From: an uncultured Sulfitobacter sp.
Lineage (GTDB): Bacteria; Pseudomonadota; Alphaproteobacteria; Rhodobacterales; Rhodobacteraceae
Direction of reading: 5' to 3'
DNA length: 64,000 bases
Assembly (NCBI GenBank): GCA_937138475.1
Contig: CAKZPD010000022.1
Coordinates: 124,001-188,000, forward strand
Position 1 is the first letter of the stretch; each line of letters opens with the position of its first letter. Position numbers and translations under genes: made by a program. Below are positions 1 through 7,806 of this stretch, in pieces. Below the pieces are notes generated by a model. It did not search any database. It was given only the letters and a program-made list of their open reading frames with translations, and had not been told where the DNA came from.

Positions 1-306
1 GATTTCCTGAACCCCGGCCCCCAACGCGTCAAGGCGGTCATGCTGGGGGATGTCTGTGTCACAAACCATCACCGGAATACGCAGGGTCGGCCCCAGACGC
101 GTCAGCGCCTTGGCCAGCTCGGCGGCGGATCCGTCGGGCAGGGTCAACGCACTGATAATAAGGTTCAAATCCGTGCTTTGCGCGATCTCAAGCGCCTCGG
201 CCATCGTGGCAGCTTGCAAGACATCGTAAAACGCCGCGGCAAGTTTTACTTTCAAAACGATACGATTCGTTGATAGCTGGTCGATTATGAGGATTTTGCC
301 CTGCAC
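1..306 (-). CDS. PleD-like response regulator, N-terminal receiver (partial)
   Basis: The reading frame runs off the left edge; 102 codons are visible. The start is probably GTG at 306, because AAAGGA lies 10 nt upstream; a GTG at 315 is too close to that site. The protein begins with a receiver-like strand, IDQLSTNRIVLKVKL, typical of the first receiver of PleD-type diguanylate cyclases in Rhodobacterales. The phosphorylation site looks lost: the usual paired acidic residues are Asp9-Gln10, and the phospho-acceptor position before LTLPDG is Ala53 (SALTLPDG). This domain may therefore be structural or for dimerisation rather than phosphorylated. A GGDEF domain would lie outside the window, so the diguanylate cyclase assignment is inferred. 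It is divergent from the DUF3572 gene. Confidence 0.65.
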   Translation of the reverse strand, partial: MQGKILIIDQLSTNRIVLKVKLAAAFYDVLQAATMAEALEIAQSTDLNLIISALTLPDGSAAELAKALTRLGPTLRIPVMVCDTDIPQHDRLDALGAGVQEI

Positions 307-402
307 TTGCAGCACGTCCTTTCTGACGAGGTCTCATTGACCCAACTGTGCCGCTGTTATGGTTAAGAAAGCGTTTCAGCGGACAAGAATAGAAAGCATT
401 TT

Positions 403-687
403 ATGAGTTTTTCACAAGAATCGGCCGAAGTTGTGGCGCTCAAGGTTTTGGGCTGGTTGGCTGAAAACGAGGGGATGCTGATCCTGTTCATGGGCGCCTC
501 GGGGGCGGCGGCAAGCGATTTGCAAACGCGGGCCGGGGATCCGATCTTTTTGGGGTCGGTGCTGGATTTCATCTTGATGGATGATGCCTGGGTGATTGCC
601 GCCTGCACGGCGTGCGATCTGCCGTTTACCGCGTTGGCACCGGCGCGCGCGGCCCTGCCCGGCGGCGGCGAGGTCAGCTGGACATGA
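403..687 (+). CDS. DUF3572 family protein
   Basis: This is a 94-residue acidic protein with no signal peptide or membrane segment. The sequence EVVALKVLGWLAENEGMLILFMGASGAA and a following DLQTRAG segment match the small DUF3572 family of alphaproteobacteria, which has no known function. Its stop codon overlaps the ATG of the HAD phosphatase gene (ATGA at 684), so the two are probably translated together. The divergent PleD-like gene is a common neighbour in this order, which weakly suggests a link to signalling. The start at 403 gives the usual family length. Confidence 0.8.
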   Translation: MSFSQESAEVVALKVLGWLAENEGMLILFMGASGAAASDLQTRAGDPIFLGSVLDFILMDDAWVIAACTACDLPFTALAPARAALPGGGEVSWT

Positions 688-1382
688 TCCAAGGCATCGT
701 TTTCGACAAGGACGGCACGTTATTTGATTTCGCCGCCACATGGGAAAGCTGGGCCAAGGCGTTTTTGCTGCGGGCCAGCAACGGTGACACAGGCCAGGCG
801 CGCCGTCTGGGCCAGGCGATTGGCTTTGATCTGGATCAGGCGCGGTTTGACCCAGACAGCATCGTGATCGCCGGCACCCCCGGTCAGATCGCCGATGCCC
901 TGCTGCCGCATCTGCCGGGGCAGGGGCGCGCGGATCTGATCGCGATGCTGAACCAAGAGGCCGAAACCGCCCCCCAAGCCGAGGCCGTGCCGCTGCGGCC
1001 CTTGCTGGGGGCGTTGCGGGCGCGTGGTTTGGCGCTGGGGGTGGCGACCAATGATGCCGAAGGCCCGGCGCGGGCGCATCTGGACAAGGCCGGGGTGACG
1101 GGGTTGTTTGATTTTATCGCCGGCTTCGACAGTGGCTTTGGCGGCAAACCGGGGCCGGGGCAGCTGTTGGCCTTTGCCGCACAGATGGGCGTGCCGCCGC
1201 ATCAGGTGGTGATGGTGGGCGACAGCACCCATGATCTGCGCGCCGGCCGGGCGGCGGGGATGCAGGTGCTGGGCGTGCTGACCGGGCTGGCCGATGCGCA
1301 AGATCTGGCGCCGCTTGCCGATCAGGTGCTGCCCGATATCGGCGCGCTGCCCGGCTGGTTGGATGCCCAAGATAACGCGTAA
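684..1382 (+). CDS. HAD-superfamily hydrolase, phosphoglycolate-phosphatase-like
   Basis: The protein has 232 residues. Motif I is FDKDGTLFDF near the N terminus, with both catalytic aspartates of the HAD fold; a GVATND segment fits motif II; and VMVGDSTHDLRAG fits motif IV, the Mg-binding acidic pair. The helical cap between residues about 15 and 90 is of the Gph/subfamily IA type. It probably dephosphorylates a small phosphorylated metabolite; 2-phosphoglycolate is possible but cannot be shown from sequence. The ATG at 684 overlaps the stop of the DUF3572 gene. A longer frame opening upstream lies inside that gene and is not needed. Confidence 0.85.
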   Translation: MIQGIVFDKDGTLFDFAATWESWAKAFLLRASNGDTGQARRLGQAIGFDLDQARFDPDSIVIAGTPGQIADALLPHLPGQGRADLIAMLNQEAETAPQAEAVPLRPLLGALRARGLALGVATNDAEGPARAHLDKAGVTGLFDFIAGFDSGFGGKPGPGQLLAFAAQMGVPPHQVVMVGDSTHDLRAGRAAGMQVLGVLTGLADAQDLAPLADQVLPDIGALPGWLDAQDNA

Positions 1383-1558
1383 GATTGGGCGCAAGATCGG
1401 GAACAGGGCCAGACCGATGGATCAACCCGCCCCCAAGGGCCGGCGCGCGGTAATTCTGCGGGCAATTGATAAAAACGACTGAATCCGTCGCAAATGGCAA
1501 GGTTTGCGACGCGCGGCTGGGGCCTATTACGCGCAAATCGCAACAAAGGATGATTTCC

Positions 1559-3121
1559 ATGGCAGAGCCAACGACAAAACGCAGAACTCGGGGCGGAGGG
1601 CGCGCAGGCGCAGCCACGCGGCGCGGATCCGCGGTGATCGAGCAAATGCCATGGAAGCCGTCGGTCAATAATGACCGCCCGATTGAGCCGCTGACCCCCG
1701 AAGGGGTCGAGGCCATTCACGATGGCGCCATGCGCATTCTGGAAGAAATCGGGATCGAGTTTCTGAACCACGAGGCGCTGGAAATCCTGCGCAAGGCTGG
1801 CTGCACCATCAATGGTGAAAACGTGCGCATGGGCCGCGATTTCGTTATGGAATGGATCGGCAAGGCGCCATCGGAATTTACCCTGACCCCGCGCAACCTG
1901 GACCGCAAGATCACCATCGGCGGCAACAACCTGGTGTTTGGCAACGTGTCGTCTCCGCCCAACTATTGGGATATGGAGCAAGGCACCAAGAAATCGGGCA
2001 CGCGGGCGCAATGCCAGAACCTGCTTAAGCTGACCCAGTATTTCAACTGTATCCACTTTGCCGGCGGCTATCCGGTTGAACCCAGCGACATCCACGCGTC
2101 GATCCGGCACCTGGATGTTGTCTATGACAAGCTGACGCTGACGGATAAAGTCATGCACGCCTATTCGCTGGGCAAGGAGCGGGTCGAGGACGTGATGGAG
2201 ATGGTTCGCATCGCGGGCGGTCTGACCCACGAGGAATTCGACGCATCGCCGCGGATGTATACCAACATCAATTCCACATCGCCGCTGAAACACGATATCC
2301 CGATGCTGGATGGCTGGATGCGCCTGGCGCGGCGCGGGCAGGGCCTGGTGGTCACGCCCTTTACATTGGCGGGCGCGATGGCGCCGGTCACCATGTCGGG
2401 CGCGGTGGCGCAATCCTTGGCGGAATCGCTCTGTGCGGTGGTGCTGGCCCAGATCATCAACCCCGGATGCCCCTGCGCGATCGGGACGTTTACATCAAAC
2501 GTGGATATGAAATCCGGCGCGCCGGCCTTTGGCACGCCCGAATATATGCGCGCCACCCAGATGACCGGCCAATTGGCGCGGTTCTATGGGTTGCCCATGC
2601 GGTCAAGCGGCGTCTGCGCGGCGAACGTGCCCGACGGGCAGGCGATGTGGGAAACCTCGAACAGCTTGTGGTCGGCGGTGCATTCGGGCACCAATATGGT
2701 CTATCACGCCGCCGGATGGCTTGAGGGCGGGCTGATTGCATCGCCCGAGAAATTCATCATGGACTGCGAGATCCTGCAACAGATCCAGCGTTACCTTGAT
2801 CCGGCGATCACCGCGACCGGACCGGATGAAATCGCCCTTGATGCGATCAAATCGGTTGGCAATGCCGGGCATTTCTTTGGCATCCAGCACACGCAGGATC
2901 GCTATACCACCGCGTTTTACCAGCCGTTCCTGAGCGATTGGAAAAACTATGAGGGCTGGGAGGCGGCCGGCGCCGTCTGGACGCCCGAGCGGGCGCATCT
3001 GATGTTCAAGGACATCATCAACAGCTTTGAAGCCCCGCCCATGGACGAGGCCATTCACGAAGAGCTGGCGGATTTCGTTGCCCGCCGCAAATCCGAAGGC
3101 GGCGCCCCCACCGATTTCTAA
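1559..3121 (+). CDS. Trimethylamine methyltransferase family protein (MttB superfamily, non-pyrrolysine)
   Basis: This 520-residue protein belongs to the MttB-like corrinoid methyltransferase superfamily, shown by blocks such as GIEFLNHEALEILRKAG, TPFTLAGAMAPVTM and a C-terminal FxAPPMDEAIHEELADFV. The frame has no in-frame amber codon, so it lacks the pyrrolysine of true trimethylamine methyltransferase. Relatives of this kind are thought to demethylate other quaternary amines such as betaines and pass the methyl group to a corrinoid protein. No corrinoid protein or MtgA-type partner is nearby, so the substrate is unknown. AAAGGA at 1545-1550 sits 8 nt before ATG 1559. The basic N terminus (residues 6-25) is probably disordered. 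Confidence 0.85.
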   Translation: MAEPTTKRRTRGGGRAGAATRRGSAVIEQMPWKPSVNNDRPIEPLTPEGVEAIHDGAMRILEEIGIEFLNHEALEILRKAGCTINGENVRMGRDFVMEWIGKAPSEFTLTPRNLDRKITIGGNNLVFGNVSSPPNYWDMEQGTKKSGTRAQCQNLLKLTQYFNCIHFAGGYPVEPSDIHASIRHLDVVYDKLTLTDKVMHAYSLGKERVEDVMEMVRIAGGLTHEEFDASPRMYTNINSTSPLKHDIPMLDGWMRLARRGQGLVVTPFTLAGAMAPVTMSGAVAQSLAESLCAVVLAQIINPGCPCAIGTFTSNVDMKSGAPAFGTPEYMRATQMTGQLARFYGLPMRSSGVCAANVPDGQAMWETSNSLWSAVHSGTNMVYHAAGWLEGGLIASPEKFIMDCEILQQIQRYLDPAITATGPDEIALDAIKSVGNAGHFFGIQHTQDRYTTAFYQPFLSDWKNYEGWEAAGAVWTPERAHLMFKDIINSFEAPPMDEAIHEELADFVARRKSEGGAPTDF

Positions 3122-3158
3122 GGGGCGGTTCGCGATATATTAACGCCTTTGCGCCATC

Positions 3159-3188
3159 TTTGCCCCCAACGCAAGCTGTGGGGGCAAA
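3159..3188 (+). other. Hairpin immediately upstream of the H-NOX start codon
   Basis: TTTGCCCCC (3159-3167) pairs perfectly with GGGGGCAAA (3180-3188) around a 12-nt loop. The right arm ends 3 nt before GTG 3192 and holds the only purine-rich tract where a ribosome binding site should be. It could act as the end of the mttB transcript, as a translational gate, or both. Confidence 0.55.
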
Positions 3189-3191
3189 CGG

Positions 3192-3767
3192 GTGCATGGG
3201 CTGATCAATCGCAGCATTCAACGCTTTGTCGTGGATGAATACGGGCAAGACATCTGGCAACGGGTCGTCAGGCAGGCCGATCTGGGCTTTGCCAATTTTG
3301 AGGCGATGTGGCTTTATGAGGATGCGCTAACGGGCAAGACCCTGCGGGCCTGCGCGGCGGTTCTTGGCCGCCCGCAGTGCGAGCTGATGGAAGACATCGG
3401 CACCTATCTTGTCGCCCATCCCAACAATCAGGTGTTGCGGCGTTTGCTGCGCTTTGGCGGGCAAAGCTTTGCTGATTTTCTGTTGTCGCTGGATGAATTG
3501 CCACAGCGGGCCCGCATGGCGATTGCCCAGCTTGATATCCCCCCCGTCGACCTGCAAGAGCTGACGCCGCTGCGCTATCGGTTGTGCTGCGGCGCCGGGA
3601 TCGACGGGTATGCGCCCTTTGTCGCCGGGGTATTGCGGGCCATGGCCGATGATTATGGGGCGCTGGTGTTGATTGAACAGGGGCGCGGCGCATGGTTGGA
3701 CATCACCCTGCTTGAGGCGCGGTTTCACACGCCGCGGGCCTTTGTCTTGGGGGCCAAAACCGGATGA
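3192..3767 (+). CDS. H-NOX-like (heme NO-binding fold) protein lacking the heme-ligand histidine
   Basis: The 191-residue protein starts MHGLINRSIQRFV, the N-terminal signature of H-NOX/HNOB domains, and keeps the family blocks EDIGTYLV, LRFGGQSFADFLLSLDEL and the C-terminal MADDYGALV. In classical H-NOX proteins the proximal heme ligand follows an LDEV motif (DEVH); here the aligned segment is DELP, so residue 104 is proline. The heme-propionate motif YxSxR aligns with YRLCC (129-133), losing Ser and Arg. The fold is recognisable but heme binding is doubtful. The GTG start at 3192 is supported by the conserved N terminus. It overlaps the diguanylate cyclase gene by ATGA, so it probably modulates that enzyme. 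Confidence 0.8.
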   Translation: MHGLINRSIQRFVVDEYGQDIWQRVVRQADLGFANFEAMWLYEDALTGKTLRACAAVLGRPQCELMEDIGTYLVAHPNNQVLRRLLRFGGQSFADFLLSLDELPQRARMAIAQLDIPPVDLQELTPLRYRLCCGAGIDGYAPFVAGVLRAMADDYGALVLIEQGRGAWLDITLLEARFHTPRAFVLGAKTG

Positions 3768-4807
3768 GCGAACACCGGATGAGCGAAAACCGGATGCGCC
3801 AAGACCAGACCGGCCCGGCGACGACGGGTTCCGGCGTGATGATCCCGGCGGCGGCGCTTGATGCGGTGTGCCCGCTGCATTTGCTGCTGGATCGGCGGGG
3901 GCGGGTGCTGAACGCCGGGCCAACCTTTGACAAGCTGCTGGGGGCACCGGCGGCCGGACGCGATGTGATGCAGCTGTTGCAGGTGCTGCGGCCGCAAGGG
4001 ATCGGCGATATGGCCGGGCTGGCGGCCAGCGATGGCGGGAAACTGCGGCTGCGTCTTGCCGCGCCCTGCGCCACGGTGTTTGCCGGCACCTGCCAGAAGG
4101 CCGGTCCGGGGCAGTATCTTTTGGCCCTGTCGTTTGGCATCCAACTGGCGCAGGCGGTGCAACGCCATGCGCTTTGCGCCAGCGACTTTGCCGCCACCGA
4201 TCTGGCGATTGAACTGCTGTATCTGTCCGAGGCCAAATCCGCCGCCATGGTCGCCGCCCAACAGCTGAGCCATCGCCTGGCCGGCGCCCATGCCGCCGCC
4301 GAACAAGAGGCGCAGACCGATCCGCTGACGGGGCTGTGCAATCGCCGCGCGCTGGAACAGCGCCTGACCGATCTGATTGCCACCGGCCAGGGGTTCGCGC
4401 TGATGACGCTGGATCTGGATTTTTTCAAAGCGGTCAATGATGAAATGGGTCATGATGCCGGCGATCATGTTCTGTGCGAGGTGGCGCAGATCCTGCGCGA
4501 AGAAACCCGCGACAGCGACACCGTCGCCCGGCTGGGCGGGGATGAGTTTGTGTTGATCATCGGCGACATTCAGGACCAGGCGCTGTTGCAGCGTATTGGC
4601 CAGCGGATCATCACCCGCCTGTCAGAGCCGATTCCCTTTGGCCAGCACCGCTGCCAGATCGCCGCCAGTATCGGCACCGCCCTATCGCGCGACCATCGGC
4701 AACCGACGCCGGCGCAGCTGCTTAAGGACGCTGATATCGCGCTTTATGCATCGAAAGCGGCCGGGCGGGCGCGGCAGACATTTTTCAGCCCGGCCCTGAC
4801 CCGCTGA
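3764..4807 (+). CDS. Diguanylate cyclase (GGDEF) with N-terminal sensor-like domain
   Basis: The protein has 347 residues. Residues about 30-140 resemble the PAS-like HNOBA region found in partners of H-NOX proteins; a helical linker (about 140-185) leads to the GGDEF domain (DPLTGLCNRRALEQRL onwards). The active-site GGDEF motif is intact, and RDSD lies five residues before it, the product-inhibition I-site, so the enzyme should make cyclic di-GMP and be feedback-inhibited. No EAL domain is present. The first codons are a 15-bp tandem duplication (3764-3793) that gives MSEHR MSENR M, so the true start could be any of three ATGs. It is translationally coupled to the H-NOX-like gene. Confidence 0.88.
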   Translation: MSEHRMSENRMRQDQTGPATTGSGVMIPAAALDAVCPLHLLLDRRGRVLNAGPTFDKLLGAPAAGRDVMQLLQVLRPQGIGDMAGLAASDGGKLRLRLAAPCATVFAGTCQKAGPGQYLLALSFGIQLAQAVQRHALCASDFAATDLAIELLYLSEAKSAAMVAAQQLSHRLAGAHAAAEQEAQTDPLTGLCNRRALEQRLTDLIATGQGFALMTLDLDFFKAVNDEMGHDAGDHVLCEVAQILREETRDSDTVARLGGDEFVLIIGDIQDQALLQRIGQRIITRLSEPIPFGQHRCQIAASIGTALSRDHRQPTPAQLLKDADIALYASKAAGRARQTFFSPALTR

Positions 4808-4830
4808 CCGCCGGGACCGCCGCGCGGGCT

Positions 4831-4865
4831 GGAGCCTCCGGCGGGGATATTTAAGAACAAAAGAA
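4831..4865 (+). repeat. Dispersed intergenic repeat, copy R1
   Basis: The unit is GGAGCCTCCGGCGGGG, then ATATTTAAG, then AACAAAAGAA. GCC-TCC-GGC forms a small stem-loop at its left end. It starts 23 nt after the GGDEF stop codon. Near-identical units occur at 7975, 10141, 30841 (interrupted), 35655 (interrupted, reverse) and 62376 (reverse). Confidence 0.85.
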
Positions 4866-4989
4866 AGGGGGAAATTGCGTGATGGCCGGGGCGGCGGGCG
4901 ATCTGCCTCTTGCACCTTGGCGGTGACGGACTTAGAAGGGCGCAAACTGGCACCGCGTCATTCGGCGCGCCTTATTCTATGGAGCACAC

Positions 4990-6324
4990 ATGCAGGTCAC
5001 CGAGACGTTGAACGAAGGTCTGAAGCGCGGTTATGAAATCGTCGTGACAGCCGCCGAACTGGAAGCCAAGGTAAACGAAAAGCTGGCCGAGGCGCAGCCC
5101 GAAGTCGAGATGAAGGGGTTTCGCAAGGGCAAGGTGCCTATGGCGCTGCTCAAGAAACAGTTTGGCCCCAAGGTTCTGGGCGAAGCGATGCAGGAAAGCG
5201 TCGATGGTGCGATGAACGCCCATTTTGAGCAGACCGGCGATCGGCCCGCCATGCAGCCTGACGTCAAGATGACCAATGACGACTGGAAAGAAGGCGATGA
5301 CGTCAATGTGGCGATGTCTTACGAAGCGCTGCCAGAAATTCCCGAAGTCGATCTGGCCAGCCTGAGCCTTGAAAAGCTGGTGGTCAAAGCCGATGAGGCC
5401 GCCATCGACGAGGCGCTGGCCAATCTGGCCGAGACGGCGCAGGATTTCAAAGCGCGCAAAAAGGGCAGCAAATCCAAGGACGGCGATCAGGTGGTCATGG
5501 ATTTCGTTGGCAAGGTCGACGGCGAAGCCTTTGAGGGCGGATCGGCCGAGGATTATCCCCTGGTGCTGGGGTCCAATTCCTTTATTCCCGGCTTTGAAGA
5601 GCAGCTGGTCGGTGTGAAGACCGGTGAGGAAAAAGCCGTCACCGTTTCCTTCCCCGAGGATTATCAGGCCGCCCATCTGGCAGGCAAAGAGGCCGTGTTC
5701 GATTGCACCATCAAAGAGGTCAAGGAACCGGTTGCCGCTGAAATCAACGATGAGCTGGCGACAAAATTCGGCGCCGAGGATCTGGCCGGGCTCAAGGCCC
5801 AGATCGCCGAGCGCCTTGAGGCAGAATATGCCGGTGCCGCCCGTGCCGTGATGAAACGTGGGTTGCTTGATGCGCTGGACAAGATGGTCAGCTTTGATCT
5901 GCCCCCCAGCCTGGTCGAAGCCGAGGCCGGCCAGATCGCCCATCAGCTGTGGCACGAGGAAAACCCCGACGTTCAGGGCCATGACCACCCCGAGATCACC
6001 CCAACGGATGAGCATAAAACCCTGGCCGAGCGCCGCGTGCGCCTTGGTCTGTTGCTGGCAGAACTGGGCCAAAAAGCCGAGGTCCAGGTGACCGACGCCG
6101 AAATGACCCAGGCGATCATGGCGCAAGCCCGTCAATATCCGGGCCAAGAACGCCAGTTCTTTGAATTCATTCAGCAAAACCAACAGATGCAACAGCAACT
6201 GCGCGCACCGCTGTTTGAGGACAAGGTGATTGACCACGTTGTTGCCCAGGCAACGGTTGCAGAAAAAGAAGTCTCCAAAGACGATCTGCAAAAAGCCGTC
6301 GAAGCGCTGGAAGACGCTGAATAA
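4990..6324 (+). CDS. tig: Trigger factor (ribosome-associated chaperone and prolyl isomerase)
   Basis: The protein has 444 residues, the normal length. The ribosome-binding signature is GFRKGKVP (about residues 43-50, family GFRxGKxP). The FKBP-type prolyl isomerase domain follows (about 160-240: [20 protein letters not shown] and a [12 protein letters not shown] segment), then the helical substrate-binding C domain. It binds nascent chains at the exit tunnel via L23. The start ATG 4990 has GGAG 7 nt upstream. It is transcribed alone and converges on the rpsF-rpsR-rplI operon. Confidence 0.97.
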   Translation: MQVTETLNEGLKRGYEIVVTAAELEAKVNEKLAEAQPEVEMKGFRKGKVPMALLKKQFGPKVLGEAMQESVDGAMNAHFEQTGDRPAMQPDVKMTNDDWKEGDDVNVAMSYEALPEIPEVDLASLSLEKLVVKADEAAIDEALANLAETAQDFKARKKGSKSKDGDQVVMDFVGKVDGEAFEGGSAEDYPLVLGSNSFIPGFEEQLVGVKTGEEKAVTVSFPEDYQAAHLAGKEAVFDCTIKEVKEPVAAEINDELATKFGAEDLAGLKAQIAERLEAEYAGAARAVMKRGLLDALDKMVSFDLPPSLVEAEAGQIAHQLWHEENPDVQGHDHPEITPTDEHKTLAERRVRLGLLLAELGQKAEVQVTDAEMTQAIMAQARQYPGQERQFFEFIQQNQQMQQQLRAPLFEDKVIDHVVAQATVAEKEVSKDDLQKAVEALEDAE

Positions 6325-6382
6325 ACACGGCGAAAACAATCTGTCCGTGAATTTCCCCGCGGGCAGGCTTGGCAAGCCGCTG

Positions 6383-6418
6383 CTTCTTTTGTTTCCAAAT
6401 ATCCTCGCCGAAGGCGAA
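6383..6418 (-). repeat. Dispersed intergenic repeat, variant copy R8
   Basis: Read on the minus strand this is CGCCTTCGGCGAGGATATTT, a 3-nt spacer, then AACAAAAGAAG. The hairpin arms are conserved while the loop changes from TCC to TTC, consistent with selection on the stem. It lies 60 nt after the tig stop codon. Confidence 0.6.
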
Positions 6419-6421
6419 ATC

Positions 6422-6449
6422 AAAGGCCCCGCATCGCGGGGCCTTTTTT
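6422..6449 (+). terminator. Rho-independent terminator of tig
   Basis: AAAGGCCCCGC and GCGGGGCCTTT form an 11-bp stem with an ATC loop, followed by a T run. It ends the tig transcript. Confidence 0.9.
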
Positions 6450-6453
6450 GATC

Positions 6454-6491
6454 GCGGCCTTTGGTGCCTGCCAGCAGGTGCCAAAGGCCGC
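6454..6491. other. 18-bp near-perfect hairpin between two terminators
   Basis: The left arm GCGGCCTTTGGTGCCTGC pairs with the right arm GCAGGTGCCAAAGGCCGC around a two-base loop; as RNA all 18 pairs form, two of them G-U. It has no T run, so it is not a standard terminator. It lies between the tig terminator and the rplI terminator. Confidence 0.75.
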
Positions 6492-6503
6492 CCGACATGC
6501 CAA

Positions 6504-6538
6504 ACGCAAAAACGCCGCGCAATCAGTGCGCGGCGTTT
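6504..6538 (-). terminator. Rho-independent terminator of the rpsF-rpsR-rplI operon
   Basis: AAACGCCGCGC (6510-6520) and GCGCGGCGTTT (6528-6538) form an 11-bp stem; on the minus strand it is followed by TTTTTGCGTTTG. It lies 36 nt after the rplI stop codon. Confidence 0.88.
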
Positions 6539-6573
6539 GAGTTTGTTTGGTTTTGATCGACGGGCGCGTTGGG

Positions 6574-7176
6574 TTACGCGTCGTCTCCTGCGGCTGGGGC
6601 AGGGGCTGCGTCGTCGTCTTCGGCAGCTGATCCGATATCGTCGAACAATTCCGCGATTTCAAAATCTGCGGCGGCTTCTTCTTCCGCTGCCAGTTCCTGA
6701 ATGGATTTGCCCGAGGCTTGCAATTCGGCCTCTTCGGTCGAGCGCGCGACGTTCAATTCGATCGTTGCGTCAACCTCAGGGTGCAGGATGACCTGAACGC
6801 TGTGGATGCCCAGCTCTTTGATCGGGCTGAGAACGACCTGCTTGCGGTCAACGGTAAAGCCGGCTTCGGTGGCGGCATCGGCCGCGTCACGGGTGGTGAC
6901 CGAACCATAAAGCGCGCCAGAATCAGAGGCAGAGCGAATCACGATGAACTGTTGTCCATTCAGCTTTTCGGCCAGGGCCTCGGCTTCTTTGCGGGTTTCA
7001 AGGTTGTTGGCTTCCAGCTGGGCCTTTTGGGCCTCGAAGCCGGCGATGTTGGCTTTTGATGCGGTCAGCGCCTTGCGCTGTGGCAGCAAAAAGTTGCGGG
7101 CAAATCCGGGTTTGACGTCGACGACGTCGCCCATCTGGCCAAGCTTGGCCACACGTTCCAGAAGGATAACTTGCAT
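6574..7176 (-). CDS. rplI: 50S ribosomal protein L9
   Basis: The protein starts [19 protein letters not shown], and residues 1-150 match the two-domain L9 family with a long connecting helix. It is 200 residues long, about 50 more than E. coli L9: the extra C-terminal tail (from about 150) is acidic and Ala-rich, with EEEAAADFE and [11 protein letters not shown] runs. This tail is common in alphaproteobacterial L9 but its role is unknown. AAGGAG precedes the ATG. It is the last gene of the rpsF-rpsR-rplI operon, 11 nt after rpsR. Confidence 0.97.
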   Translation of the reverse strand: MQVILLERVAKLGQMGDVVDVKPGFARNFLLPQRKALTASKANIAGFEAQKAQLEANNLETRKEAEALAEKLNGQQFIVIRSASDSGALYGSVTTRDAADAATEAGFTVDRKQVVLSPIKELGIHSVQVILHPEVDATIELNVARSTEEAELQASGKSIQELAAEEEAAADFEIAELFDDIGSAAEDDDAAPAPAAGDDA

Positions 7177-7187
7177 TGGGGTTCTCC

Positions 7188-7415
7188 TTACTTAACAGCG
7201 TATGGCAAAAGCGCCAGAAAGCGGGCGCGCTTGATCGCGCGGGCCAGCTCGCGTTGCTTTTTCGCCGATACGGCGGTGATGCGGGATGGGACAATCTTGC
7301 CGCGCTCAGAGATGTAACGCTGAAGCAGACGGGTGTCCTTATAGTCGATCGCTGGCGCGTTCTCGCCCGAGAAGGGGCAGACCTTGCGGCGGCGGAAAAA
7401 TGGTTTTGTAGCCAT
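7188..7415 (-). CDS. rpsR: 30S ribosomal protein S18
   Basis: The 75-residue protein has the S18 signature: a basic N terminus ([12 protein letters not shown]), [17 protein letters not shown], and [18 protein letters not shown]18 binds next to S6 on the platform of the 30S subunit. It lies 28 nt after rpsF and 11 nt before rplI in the standard bacterial order. Confidence 0.98.
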   Translation of the reverse strand: MATKPFFRRRKVCPFSGENAPAIDYKDTRLLQRYISERGKIVPSRITAVSAKKQRELARAIKRARFLALLPYAVK

Positions 7416-7443
7416 GGTTTAAGTCCTTTTCCTGTGCTCTGGA

Positions 7444-7806
7444 TCAGCGACGCTCGCGGCGTTCGCCGCGGGGTTCGCGCTCGTCACGTTTTTGCATCTG
7501 TACCGATGGCAGCTCTTTGTGCTCATCGACTTTGATGGTCAGAACGCGCATCACATCGTCGTGCAGACGCATCAGGCGTTCCATTTCGTGGACGGCGGTT
7601 GCCGGGGCATCCGAGCGCAGGAAGGCATAGTGGCCCTTGCGGTTTTTGTTGATCTTATAGGCCATCGTTTTGACGCCCCAATATTCGTGATCAACCATGG
7701 TGCCGCCATTGTCGGACAGGACGGCCCCGAAGTGTTCGATCAGCCCTTCGGCTTGCGTGTTGGACAGATCCTGACGCGCGATCATGACATGCTCGTAGAG
7801 TGGCAT
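7444..7806 (-). CDS. rpsF: 30S ribosomal protein S6
   Basis: The 120-residue protein begins MPLYEHVMIARQDLS, and has the central YWGVKTMAYKINKNRKGHYAF strand pair of S6, with a basic arginine-rich C terminus (EREPRGERRERR). It forms a heterodimer with S18. The start has TTAAGGAG 5 nt upstream. It is the first gene of the operon. The leader is the region from 7807 leftwards on the minus strand; I could not assign a promoter with confidence. Confidence 0.98.
   Translation of the reverse strand: MPLYEHVMIARQDLSNTQAEGLIEHFGAVLSDNGGTMVDHEYWGVKTMAYKINKNRKGHYAFLRSDAPATAVHEMERLMRLHDDVMRVLTIKVDEHKELPSVQMQKRDEREPRGERRERR

Noticed and set aside
337..363. Promoter for the DUF3572 gene (TTGACC, TATGGT)
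   Set aside because: The spacer is only 15 bp and the boxes match poorly; too weak to list.
1322..2413. Long minus-strand frame opposite the mttB-like gene
   Set aside because: It has His/Arg/Gly-rich shadow composition and no domain, and the plus-strand gene is clear.
1559..3121. Pyrrolysine-containing trimethylamine methyltransferase
   Set aside because: There is no in-frame TAG and no Pyl biosynthesis gene nearby.
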